From positions 22,600-86,599 of the forward strand of contig NZ_JAFBEG010000010.1 in the NCBI RefSeq assembly GCF_016908635.1: a stretch of DNA of 64,000 nt, written 5' to 3'. The position numbers were made by a program, and so were the translations under genes. The stretch comes from Sporohalobacter salinus. GTDB taxonomy: Bacteria; Bacillota; Halanaerobiia; Halobacteroidales; Acetohalobiaceae. The notes beneath the pieces were generated by a model that saw only the letters and a list, made by a program, of their open reading frames with translations, searched no databases and was not told the DNA's origin. Shown piece by piece: positions 8,109-16,000 of this stretch; within the stretch, counting starts at the first letter, position 1, and each line of letters opens with the position of its first letter.

Positions 8109-9098
8109 TTAATTTTCAGCTAAAAACTCCCATAATTCATCCTGAGGTGCTTCTTTCAATTCGATTTCTGTGGTAGAAGTTTTAATAATTCGCTTATTTT
8201 CAGTAATTTTACCGATAACTGTTGCTGGAATGTCTTTCTCATTTAATTGTTGAACAAGTTTATCACCTTGAGAAGTAGTTAGAATCATCATTCCAGATCC
8301 AATTAATTGATATGGATTTAATTCTAATACTGTTGTAATACTTTTTGTTGCTGAATGAAGTGGTATTTTCTGTTGATCTATCATAAAACCTACTTCAGCT
8401 GCTTCTGTCAGTTCAAATAATGAACCGTAAAGTCCACCTTCAGTTACATCATGCATTGCATTTACACCAAATTCAGCTCCAATTAATCCTTCTGGTAGAA
8501 CACTAATATTATCAGTGAAATTTTTAGCAGTTAGTAATAATTCTTTATCAACATCTAAGTTTAATAATTCTTCATAATAATCTGTAGCTAGAATTGAAGT
8601 TCCTTCTAGACCTACCCACTTAGTAACTACAATATCATCATTTACTGTTGCTTCTGAAGAGGTAACAAACTTTTCTTTAGTTGTTTTCCCGATTGCTGTA
8701 CAAGAAACTAAAGGTTTAGTAACAATATCTGTAATTTCAGTATGTCCACCTAAAATATCGATGCCTAACTCTTGGGCTCCTTTATTAATGTCACGTGTAA
8801 TAGCAATAATTTCTTTCTCGGTAGTTTCAGGTGGTACTAATAATGTTTGTTGAATTCCGATTGGTTTAGCTCCATTGGCTGCTATATCATTACAAGCTAC
8901 ATTAACAGCTAAGCTACCCATTCCTTTTTGAACTCCAGTAATTGGATCGGTAGAGATAACTGCTACAAATTCACCGAAATCTATAACTGCTGAATCTTCT
9001 CCGATATTTGGTTTAACTAATACGTCTTGATTAGTGACTGAAATCTGGTTCAGAATTAAACTTTTAAGATTATTTATATTAAGTTTTCCTGCTTTCAT
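8109..9098 (-). CDS. AIR synthase-related protein (HypE/ThiL/SelD superfamily)
   Basis: ATP-dependent PurM-type fold of about 329 residues. IGEDSAVIDFGEFVAVISTDPITG, GSLAVNVACNDIAANGAKP and ILGGHTEITD are the conserved N-terminal and ATP-site motifs; the C-terminal half has MHDVTEGGLYGSLFELTEAA. These fit the AIR-synthase-related group close to HypE more than true ThiL. The start is the ATG at 9098 because an upstream in-frame GTG lies inside the ribosome site GAGGTGAT. It is 26 bp downstream of an ECF S-component gene on the same strand, so the two probably serve one vitamin or cofactor pathway; the substrate is unknown. Confidence 0.75.
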   Translation of the reverse strand: MKAGKLNINNLKSLILNQISVTNQDVLVKPNIGEDSAVIDFGEFVAVISTDPITGVQKGMGSLAVNVACNDIAANGAKPIGIQQTLLVPPETTEKEIIAITRDINKGAQELGIDILGGHTEITDIVTKPLVSCTAIGKTTKEKFVTSSEATVNDDIVVTKWVGLEGTSILATDYYEELLNLDVDKELLLTAKNFTDNISVLPEGLIGAEFGVNAMHDVTEGGLYGSLFELTEAAEVGFMIDQQKIPLHSATKSITTVLELNPYQLIGSGMMILTTSQGDKLVQQLNEKDIPATVIGKITENKRIIKTSTTEIELKEAPQDELWEFLAEN

Positions 9099-9124
9099 AA
9101 ATATCACCTCAATTAATTTAAAAC

Positions 9125-9640
9125 TTAATTATGTAGAAATTTTAATATATTACTCTTAATAATGGCAAAAATAATTGGAAAGGCAATAATTGCTCCTCCA
9201 ACTGCTTGAATTATATTCCAAGGAATACTGCTTAAAGGCACGGCAAAGCTATGAGTTAAGATTACACCAGCCAAATAATATCCTAATACCATCCAGCCTC
9301 CACCAGTAAGAGCAGCAATAATATCTTTAATTCTTAATGAAGTATTTTGAGTTGTTTTATAGGCAATTTTACCAATGATTAGCCCTTCTAGACCTTTAAT
9401 AATTAATGTAGGAAATGCCCAATGAGCATAACCAGAAAAAAGATCAGCTAATGCTGAGCCTAATCCACCGGCTATTAAACCAGTTTTCCATCCAAAAAGA
9501 ATTGAAACTATATAAATCATACTATCACCTAGATGAATATAGCCTTCTGTAGCTGGAACAGGCACTTTAATAACCATAGTTGCTACAGCTATTAGAGCAA
9601 TTGAAATACCATTTAATGATAATTCTTTAGTTTTGTTCAT
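9125..9640 (-). CDS. ECF transporter S component (substrate unknown)
   Basis: 171-residue integral membrane protein with about five to six hydrophobic segments. VKVPVPATEGYIHLGDSMIYI and GLIAGGLGSALADLFSGYAHW are typical of substrate-binding S components of energy-coupling-factor importers, which share an EcfAAT module encoded elsewhere. RBS AAAGGAGG before the ATG. No riboswitch was found in the 200 bp upstream. Its pairing with a PurM-fold kinase-like gene suggests a vitamin precursor. Confidence 0.8.
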   Translation of the reverse strand: MNKTKELSLNGISIALIAVATMVIKVPVPATEGYIHLGDSMIYIVSILFGWKTGLIAGGLGSALADLFSGYAHWAFPTLIIKGLEGLIIGKIAYKTTQNTSLRIKDIIAALTGGGWMVLGYYLAGVILTHSFAVPLSSIPWNIIQAVGGAIIAFPIIFAIIKSNILKFLHN

Positions 9641-9746
9641 TTTACTTCATCCTCCTTTATCTTTAAAAACAGATCATAAGTATCACTATGAATTATATCA
9701 CTTACAGTTATAAAAAAAAACCACTTAGAGAAAAATTATTAAAGCT

Positions 9747-9768
9747 TTATCTTTTTATAAAAAGATAA
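9747..9768. repeat. 22-bp perfect palindrome in a divergent intergenic region
   Basis: TTATCTTTTTA followed by its exact reverse complement, between the divergent ECF and DUF1540 genes. It could be a regulator site or chance in AT-rich DNA. Confidence 0.3.
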
Positions 9769-9848
9769 TTTTATAACTCTTCAAATTTTCCCAAGTATAA
9801 AATCATTTCCAAGAAACATCCTAATAAATAAAAGGAGGATCTAATTAA

Positions 9849-10112
9849 ATGAGTCAAAAGTCCCATGTGCATTGTACTGTTGAAAACTGTAAATGGTTTG
9901 AAAAACCGAATCTTTGTGTTGCAGAAAAGATTTTGATTACTAGTGATGATTTTGCTAAAGATTTACCTAATGAAATGGATGTTGAGCAAACCAATCAAAT
10001 CGTTAATCAAAAAGGATTTTCACCAATTACAGAATGTTATCAAAGTAATTGTAAAACCTTTGTTCCAGAAGATAAGTATGATCAAGGATTAGGAGGTACA
10101 AATCCAAAATAA
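9849..10112 (+). CDS. DUF1540 domain protein
   Basis: Small cytoplasmic protein of 87 residues. HCTVENCKWFEKPNLCVA at the N-terminus and TECYQSNCKTFVP at the C-terminus supply the paired cysteines of DUF1540, proposed to bind metal. RBS AAAGGAGGA before the ATG. Monocistronic. Function unknown; such proteins are common in spore-forming Firmicutes. Confidence 0.85.
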   Translation: MSQKSHVHCTVENCKWFEKPNLCVAEKILITSDDFAKDLPNEMDVEQTNQIVNQKGFSPITECYQSNCKTFVPEDKYDQGLGGTNPK

Positions 10113-10156
10113 ATCGGAATAAAACCTGATTTTAATCAATTTTTTCTAAAAATGAC

Positions 10157-10185
10157 TTGACATTATCTATACTTTACTATATAAT
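10157..10185 (+). promoter_or_regulatory. Consensus sigma-A promoter of the sigma-factor gene
   Basis: TTGACA (10157-10162), exactly 17 bp, TATAAT (10180-10185). Transcription should begin near 10192, about 218 bp upstream of the coding start, leaving a long leader. Confidence 0.85.
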
Positions 10186-10198
10186 TATATGGTGCTAG

Positions 10199-10227
10199 CC
10201 CCTGCTGAAGGCAGGGTTAATTTTTTT
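10199..10227 (+). terminator. Attenuator-like terminator at the head of the sigma-factor leader
   Basis: CCCTGC (10200-10205), 5-nt loop, GCAGGG (10211-10216), then TTAA and seven T. It lies within 10 nt of the predicted transcription start. A second hairpin (ATGC...GCAT, about 10231-10250) follows. The order hairpin, TTAATTTTTT, second hairpin recurs near 22083. Confidence 0.6.
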
Positions 10228-10409
10228 AGACATGCTTTTATTATAAATGCATTATTTAATACTTGGTCTTCTAAAAGAGCTCAATTATTAACTTCGTCGA
10301 TTCTGAACAAATTTAATGTTTGAAAGTTAATGAAGACTTTAATTAATAGTTGATAACAGAGGAAAGTAATGATTCGACTTAGTTACAAAATGAGAAGGAG
10401 GTTTATCAA

Positions 10410-11231
10410 TTGAGTATTGATCAATATTATCGGGAAATGGGTCATGACCTTCTTTCCAAACAGGAAGAAGCTGAATTAGCTAAAAAGGCTCAAAATGGAG
10501 ACCAAGAGGCTAGAAAAGAACTAATTGAACACAACTTAAGATTAGTAGTCAGCATAGCTAAGAAATATCGAGGCAAAGGCATGGAATTAGAGGATATGAT
10601 TCAAGAAGGAAATTTGGGATTGATGAAAGCAATAGATAAGTTTGATCCAGATAGGGGGTATAGATTTAGCACTTATGCCACTTGGTGGATAAGACAGAGT
10701 ATAACTAGAGCACTACCGGAGGCAAAAACTATACGGGTTCCAGTACATGTCTGGGAAAAAACAACGAAAGTTTTTAAAGCAAAAGAAAAGTTGTATAATC
10801 AATTGAATCGCGATCCTACTTTTGAAGAAATTAGTGAGGAGACTGGAATTGATTCAGAAAAAGTCAAAGAAATTATCAGAATTTCATCTGATCAAAATCT
10901 TGCTTCACTAAATAATTTAGTTGGAGATGATGAAAATACAGAATTAGGCGAATTAATTGCTAATGATGATGTAGATGATCCAATGACTGATTTAAATCAG
11001 CAATTTTTACAAGAAGACCTGGAAAAAGTTTTAGAAGAATTGACAGAAAGAGAAGCAGAGATAATAAGATTACGTTTTGGTTTGAAAGATAATTGGCCTA
11101 AGACTTTACAGGAAGTTGCAGATAGATTTAAGCTAAGTCGAGAAAGAATTAGGCAAATTCAAGAGAAAGCTTTACGAAGATTAAGACATCCTTCTAGAAG
11201 TAAAGCATTAAGAGCTTATATAGCAGGATAA
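10410..11231 (+). CDS. RNA polymerase sigma-70 family factor, RpoD-like without region 1.1
   Basis: 273-residue sigma factor with region 1.2 ([21 protein letters not shown]), region 2 ([62 protein letters not shown]), region 3 and region 4 ([15 protein letters not shown]). It is shorter than the housekeeping SigA (about 350 or more residues) and lacks region 1.1 and the acidic spacer, so it is best seen as a group 2 or general alternative factor. TTG start with AGAAGGAGG (10393-10401) ahead. Its transcription appears subject to attenuation in the leader. Confidence 0.85.
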   Translation: MSIDQYYREMGHDLLSKQEEAELAKKAQNGDQEARKELIEHNLRLVVSIAKKYRGKGMELEDMIQEGNLGLMKAIDKFDPDRGYRFSTYATWWIRQSITRALPEAKTIRVPVHVWEKTTKVFKAKEKLYNQLNRDPTFEEISEETGIDSEKVKEIIRISSDQNLASLNNLVGDDENTELGELIANDDVDDPMTDLNQQFLQEDLEKVLEELTEREAEIIRLRFGLKDNWPKTLQEVADRFKLSRERIRQIQEKALRRLRHPSRSKALRAYIAG

Positions 11232-11255
11232 AATTTTTATTCTGCTATTTTTTTA
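11220..11255 (+). terminator. Terminator after the sigma-factor gene
   Basis: ATAGCAG (11220-11226) pairs with CTGCTAT (11242-11248), extended by an inner AT stem, and is followed by seven T. It overlaps the stop codon. Confidence 0.85.
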
Positions 11256-11263
11256 TTAAAATA

Positions 11264-11296
11264 ATAGTTTATTTTAACTTAGTCACTTATAACTAA
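11264..11296. repeat. 33-bp repeated element, copy 2
   Basis: 30 of 33 bases match 1687-1719, with 19 identical bases at 11278-11296 carrying TTAGT-N8-ACTAA. It lies 240 bp upstream of the EamA gene. Nothing else is recognised in 11300-11520. Confidence 0.5.
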
Positions 11297-11535
11297 TAAT
11301 ATTTACCAAAATAAAAAAACAAAAATACATTACTTATTACATATATACTTAATAATAGTTTTATTCTGTAATTTTTCTATTTTTCTTGACTAATAATAAA
11401 ATAATTAATATAGTTTTAATAAAGTAAAGGAATCTTTTGATTATAAAATTTTTGACTATGCGTTATCAGGATTTACTTTTTACTGACTTACATAATAAAT
11501 GAAATATTAATTTACCTTAATTAGGAGGAACTATA

Positions 11536-12423
11536 GTGACTAATTTGATAAAGAAAAATCTTATTTATTTTAAATTATTTTCTGTTGCTTTTTTCTTTGG
11601 AGGAACTTTTATAGCAGGGAAGATATTATCTCAAATTGTCCCCCCATTTACTTCTGCTTTTTTACGTTTTTTTATTGCTTCGATATTTCTTATAATCTTT
11701 GTAGTTAAGAAGCACGGTAAATTACCTCGACTTAATTGTAAACAATTCTTGACAATTTTAATTCTAGGATTTTCAGGAATTATGGGATATAACTTTTTCT
11801 TCTTTTCGGGATTAAAGATTATTTCAGCTAGCCGGGCATCAATGATTATTTCCTGCAATCCAGTAATTATTGCTGGATTTTCTAGTTTGTTGTTTAACGA
11901 AAAATTTACTAAATATAAATTAACCGGTATTTTAATTTCATTGATAGGAGCGTTAATTGTCATTTCCAGAGGTAATCCTCTTATCATTTTACAGGGTAAT
12001 ATAGGCTTAGGAGAACTTTATATTTTGGGATGTGTAGGTTGTTGGGTTATCTTTACATTAACTGGTAAAATAGCAATGAATAAGCTACCACCATTAATAG
12101 TTATTACTTATGCTTGTATTATTGGGAGTATAATTCTACTTATTCCTGGTTATTTTGAAGGTGAATTACATCATTTAATTCGATTTAATCTAACTAAGTG
12201 GCTTAGTGTATTATTCCTTGGTTTTTTTGGAACTGCTTTAAGTTTTAACTGGTATTATGAAGGTATTAATAAAATTGGTCCTTCTAAGTCTGGTATTTTT
12301 CTTAATTTTGTGCCCGTCTGTGCTGTAATACTAGCAATCATAATTTTGAATGAACCTCTAACATTTTCTTTAGTTTTAGGTGCAATACTAGTAGTCAGTG
12401 GGATTTATTTGACAAATAAATAA
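11536..12423 (+). CDS. EamA-family (DMT superfamily) exporter
   Basis: 295-residue membrane protein with ten predicted helices arranged as two EamA repeats (about 10-145 and 155-293). FGGTFIAGKILSQIVPPFTSAFLRF and GFFGTALSFNWYYEGINKIGPSKSGIFLNFVPV are typical. It probably exports a metabolite such as an amino acid; the substrate cannot be read from sequence. GTG start behind AGGAGG (11522-11527). Monocistronic. Confidence 0.85.
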   Translation: MTNLIKKNLIYFKLFSVAFFFGGTFIAGKILSQIVPPFTSAFLRFFIASIFLIIFVVKKHGKLPRLNCKQFLTILILGFSGIMGYNFFFFSGLKIISASRASMIISCNPVIIAGFSSLLFNEKFTKYKLTGILISLIGALIVISRGNPLIILQGNIGLGELYILGCVGCWVIFTLTGKIAMNKLPPLIVITYACIIGSIILLIPGYFEGELHHLIRFNLTKWLSVLFLGFFGTALSFNWYYEGINKIGPSKSGIFLNFVPVCAVILAIIILNEPLTFSLVLGAILVVSGIYLTNK

Positions 12424-12454
12424 AGAAATTAAACTTACTTAGAACTTCTTTATT

Positions 12455-12991
12455 AAACGGTTATTTTGGAAATTAATAGTATGGAAATGTTATGTCTTTC
12501 TAAAAATATAATATATCAAATAAAAAAGACTAGGGTGGATCCAACCCCTAGTCTTTTCCAGAACTATCTATATTTATTAATGGCAGAGATTAAAATGATC
12601 CCTGCCTTACTCGAAAGATATAGAAAATAGACAGTACTGGAATTCTATAATTATTTTCTGTAAGATTCAAATAATATATTTATGTAGTATTTGTTAATTA
12701 TCATAACTAACTGTCAATATTACTTATTATTATAAATTTAATATCATAATATTTTAGAAAAACAAATATGCTTAACAAATCAAATAGATTATGGTAAAGG
12801 TGATTACTATGAAAAAATAATTATAATTTTAATTGATTACATATCTTATTTGGCCCAATTATTTGCAATATTTATAATTACAAATGGAATAATAGTAGTC
12901 TTCTGGATTAATCTAAAGGATATTTTTGGTAGAGAAGATGATGTTAATGTTATGAAAAAGAGTAGAGAAAAATTAAAGTCTTCATTTTCTG
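12455..12991. repeat. Duplicated 0.54-kb block, copy 1
   Basis: About 96% identical by eye to 30177-30716. It holds a hairpin unit at 12530-12556 (GACTAGGG...CCCTAGTC), a second stem-loop (GGCAG...CTGCC, 12582-12606) and a broken DUF1622 gene. The hairpins plus a run of six A on the plus strand would read as a terminator on the minus strand. The left boundary is sharp at AAACGG; at the right the similarity stops at an internal deletion in the gene. Confidence 0.85.
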
Positions 12992-13030
12992 AATGAAATT
13001 AAAAGAACTGTAATTTGATTTTATTTTACA
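12810..13030 (+). pseudogene. DUF1622 family membrane protein, frameshifted and deleted copy
   Basis: The AAAGGTGATT ribosome site and ATG (12810) are kept, but one G is missing from the fifth codon region compared with the intact copy at 30533 (AAAAAATAATT against AAAAAGATAATT), and about 160 bp of the second half, including the conserved APTWNDIGQLAAIIGIRTVLNYF motif, are gone; similarity resumes only in the 3' flank (aatttgatttta). Clearly dead. Confidence 0.85.
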
Positions 13031-13289
13031 ATGTACAGAAAATATTGTAAAATAAGTTAAAATGTATAATAAAATTATACTAAAGGGAGGGAATCTAAAA
13101 AAAGACTTACAGTAAACAGTTTAAGAGAAAAGCAGTTCTATTAAATTCAAACTTTTTATAATTAATATTACCTAATTCAATAAAAGAAGATATTTTCCAT
13201 ATTCTTTATTAAGCTAAAAGTTAATCGATAATAAGCTTAAATTTCTATAGAGCAAAGGAAAAATATATGAGAGGAATGATGTAATAATA

Positions 13290-14363
13290 ATGAAAGATAA
13301 AATATTAGTTGTTGGTGGGTATGGTAAAGTAGGACGAGTTATCTGTCGAGATTTGGGAAAAAAATTTCCCGGTAAAGTTATTGCTGGGGGAAGAAATTAT
13401 AAGAAAGCAAAGAAATTTGCTAAAACAACTAATGGAAATGTTTCGCCATTGGAACTTGATGTTAATGTAAATCCCAAAAAAAATAATATATTAGAGGGAG
13501 TTTCTATTGTCATAATGTGTATAGACCAAAAAAATATACAATTCATTAAATGTTGTTTAAGAAAGGGAGTAAATTATATAGATATTACAGCTTCATATAA
13601 TTTTTTATCAGAAGTTGAATTATTACATAATACAGCTAAATCTTCAGGAGTTACTGCTATTTTAAGTGTTGGGCTGTCGCCTGGTTTGACTAATTTATTA
13701 GTTCAATATAGCAAAAATCATTTTGATGTTTTAGAGAAAGTTGATATTTCTGTAATACTTGGGTTAGGCGAAGAACATGGGAAAGCAGCAGTTGAATGGA
13801 TGATTGATAATATAAATACTACATTTCAAGCTAATAAAAATGGGACTGAAAGAGAAATTAAAAGTTTTACAGATGGAAAAAAAGTTGATTTTTTTAAAAC
13901 TGAGAGCAATAGAACTGCTTATCGATTTAATTTCCCTGAACAACATGTTTTACCTAAAACTCTAAATGTTAAAGAAGTTTCTCATCGTATTTGTTTTGAT
14001 TCTAAATTTATTACAAGGATTCTGGCTTTTTTAAAAAAATTAGGTATATTAAATTTTTTAGAGTTAAAAAAATTAAGAAATGCTGTTGTAAAGTTTTTGA
14101 ATAATATTCATTTAGGTTCTGATAAATTTATTGTAAAAGTAAAAGCTTTTGGTAAAAAAGAAGGAAAAACAACTGACTTTGAATTTTCTATTCTAGGTAA
14201 TAATCAAACTAGAATTACAGGTAAAGTGGCAGCGATTGTAGCTGAAAATATTTATACAGAAAAGCTTTCATCTGGAGTTTATCATATTGAAGAAATTTTT
14301 AACTTACAAGATATTATTGCTCAGCTAAATAATGATATTAATTTTTATTTTGATGATCTATAA
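13290..14363 (+). CDS. Saccharopine dehydrogenase-like NAD(P)-binding protein
   Basis: 357 residues. An N-terminal Rossmann fold (ILVVGGYGKVGRVICRDL, residues 4-21) is followed by the saccharopine-dehydrogenase-type core (GVNYIDITASYNFLSEVELLHNTAKSSGVTAILSVGLSPGLTNLLVQY). The C-terminal half is less conserved. Substrate unknown; members of this group act in amino-acid or lipid metabolism. It stands alone between decayed regions, with GAGAGGAA upstream of the ATG. The gene itself looks intact. Confidence 0.75.
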   Translation: MKDKILVVGGYGKVGRVICRDLGKKFPGKVIAGGRNYKKAKKFAKTTNGNVSPLELDVNVNPKKNNILEGVSIVIMCIDQKNIQFIKCCLRKGVNYIDITASYNFLSEVELLHNTAKSSGVTAILSVGLSPGLTNLLVQYSKNHFDVLEKVDISVILGLGEEHGKAAVEWMIDNINTTFQANKNGTEREIKSFTDGKKVDFFKTESNRTAYRFNFPEQHVLPKTLNVKEVSHRICFDSKFITRILAFLKKLGILNFLELKKLRNAVVKFLNNIHLGSDKFIVKVKAFGKKEGKTTDFEFSILGNNQTRITGKVAAIVAENIYTEKLSSGVYHIEEIFNLQDIIAQLNNDINFYFDDL

Positions 14364-15073
14364 AATTTGAAGTAGAATTTTAACGTTGTATAGAAATTTT
14401 TGGATAATGAGTTAAAGGAAGAAATTATTTAATTTTTAATAAAAATAATATAGATAATTTTTAAATTTATTCTAAATTAGACGAGATATACAAATAAGCA
14501 ATTTTGTAAAGAAAAAAGCCAAGATTATGGACGTTCGAAAAAATATACTGACTTACAGATTGTAAATTCTTTCTCTTTAAAGTAAAAAATAAAATTTATT
14601 GCTTAAGAGAACAAGAAACTAAATTAAATGCTCCTCCATTTATTAAAGGAATAGGCATTAATAAAGCACCTGCTCACTCAACATTCTCAATTCGGGTAAA
14701 AAAATCAAAGCAAATAAGTTTTATTCCTCATTTCAGCAATTAGTTAATGTAATAGGACCAAATACTGGAGAAATGATATTGACTCTACCCCTTTAAGAGT
14801 TCGAAATGCGATTCTTAAGCCGAAAAAGCTATTCTACTAGAAGCAGGATGGTATAAAGGTTACAAATCCTATCTTATATTTTCAAAAAATTATATTCCTT
14901 TATTTTTTACTATAACTACTACTAATATTTACGATTTTCAATAAAATATTGTATAATAGTATTCATAATAAGGCTTTCCTTTCATTATGTTTGGGTAATT
15001 ACAAGCATTTTATCAAAAGGGAAGCTTTTTTCTATTTATTTGATTATAATCTCCAAAAATTATTTTACACTAT
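14364..15073. other. Decayed DNA without an intact gene
   Basis: Short open stretches are broken by many stops in all frames. One remnant around 14760-14890 reads VIGPNTGEMILTL and, in another frame, LLEAGWYKGYKSYLIFS, probably one or two ruined genes I cannot name. At 14952-14957 there is TATAAT followed by a stem (GCTTTCCTTT with AAAGGGAAGC) and TTTTTT at 15027-15032, which could be a short transcript. Confidence 0.5.
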
Positions 15074-15301
15074 GCCTGGGAAGATAGAAAAATAATAAAA
15101 TATCTATATAATATTCAAAATAAATCAATATCTAAAATAACAGCTGAATTAGGTAGACATAGAACTAAAATAAGCAGGGAAATAAAGAAAGGCAAAGTAG
15201 AGTTTTTAAATACAGACTACTCGACTAGAGAGGAATATGATGCCAAGAAAGCTCAACAGGTGTATGAGAATAATGCTACGGCTAAAGGGCCTAAGAATTA
15301 A
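15074..15301 (+). pseudogene. IS30-type transposase, N-terminal remnant
   Basis: Reads W-E-D-R-K-I-I-K-Y-L, then SISKITAELGRHRTKISREI and KKGKVEF, the helix-turn-helix of IS30-family transposases. The frame lacks a start codon and stops after ~75 residues at 15301; the DDE domain is missing. Confidence 0.75.
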
Positions 15302-15401
15302 AATTAGCTTAGATAGTAATTATATATGTAGGTATGATTTTTTTGAAAAAACCGTGCATTTAACCTTGCAATTCATACACGCATATTATAATTATTTTAA
15401 T

Positions 15402-15481
15402 TTGACATTAAACAAATTATATGCTAATATAAGGACATGTATTGTTAATATATGTATTTAAGTAAAATATTTTACTTAAAT
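15402..15481 (+). promoter_or_regulatory. Orphan promoter followed by a palindrome
   Basis: TTGACA (15402-15407), 17 bp, TAATAT (15425-15430), then a 26-bp perfect palindrome at 15456-15481 (ATTTAAGTAAAAT and reverse complement). No intact gene follows. It may be the relic of an IS promoter or a short RNA. Confidence 0.3.
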
Positions 15482-15570
15482 TAATAATAATGTTAATAAA
15501 ATAAGCCAACATTTAGGAATTTTTTAATATATGATGAGTAAATATCAAAGTTGTTTTCTCTACCGTTAAG

Positions 15571-15870
15571 GTGGAATCAAATTTAATACTCTTTATAACC
15601 TTAATCTCGGGAACATCTGGAAATGTAATAATTACAGAAGTTTTAATGCACGACAAAGAAATATTTGATAATTTAATCTGGAATTTTAATTACATTTATG
15701 TTTTTGATATAGCTTATATAAGCTATAAAAAATTTAATAAGTTTATTGAAGATGATATTTATTTTGTTACAAGAGCTAAATCTGATACTCAAATTAAAGT
15801 TACTAAGTCAATCTCTTTAACCGATAGGGAATCTAATATTTTAAAAGAACCTGATGAGATTTATAGTTAA
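15571..15870 (+). pseudogene. IS4-type transposase, DDE-domain fragment
   Basis: FDIAYISYKKFNKFIEDDIYFVTRAKSD is the typical 'D-x-A-Y/G-Y/D-Y-K-K-F... FVTRLKS' block after the second catalytic Asp of IS4-family transposases. The N- and C-terminal parts are absent, so it is a fragment of about 99 codons. Confidence 0.7.
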
Positions 15871-16000
15871 TTTCTCCATTTATTGGCTACAACTTTTTTA
15901 GGTTTTTTATAATGCAACGCTAGTGAGCTTAATTAAGACTAATTGTATTAAGGTGTAAATATAGGGTTAAATTGCTTTCAACAAGGGAGGAAATAAGAAA

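Noticed and set aside
9641..9848. Riboswitch for the ECF S-component
   Set aside because: Neither a TPP nor another known vitamin aptamer pattern is seen in this intergenic region.
12455..12600. IS or MITE ends on the duplicated block
   Set aside because: No terminal inverted repeats or target-site duplications could be found at its borders, and it carries a gene copy; a plain duplication is simpler.
15237..15461. Small open frame read as a 74-residue gene
   Set aside because: It overlaps the IS30 remnant in another frame, has no ribosome site and no recognisable domain.
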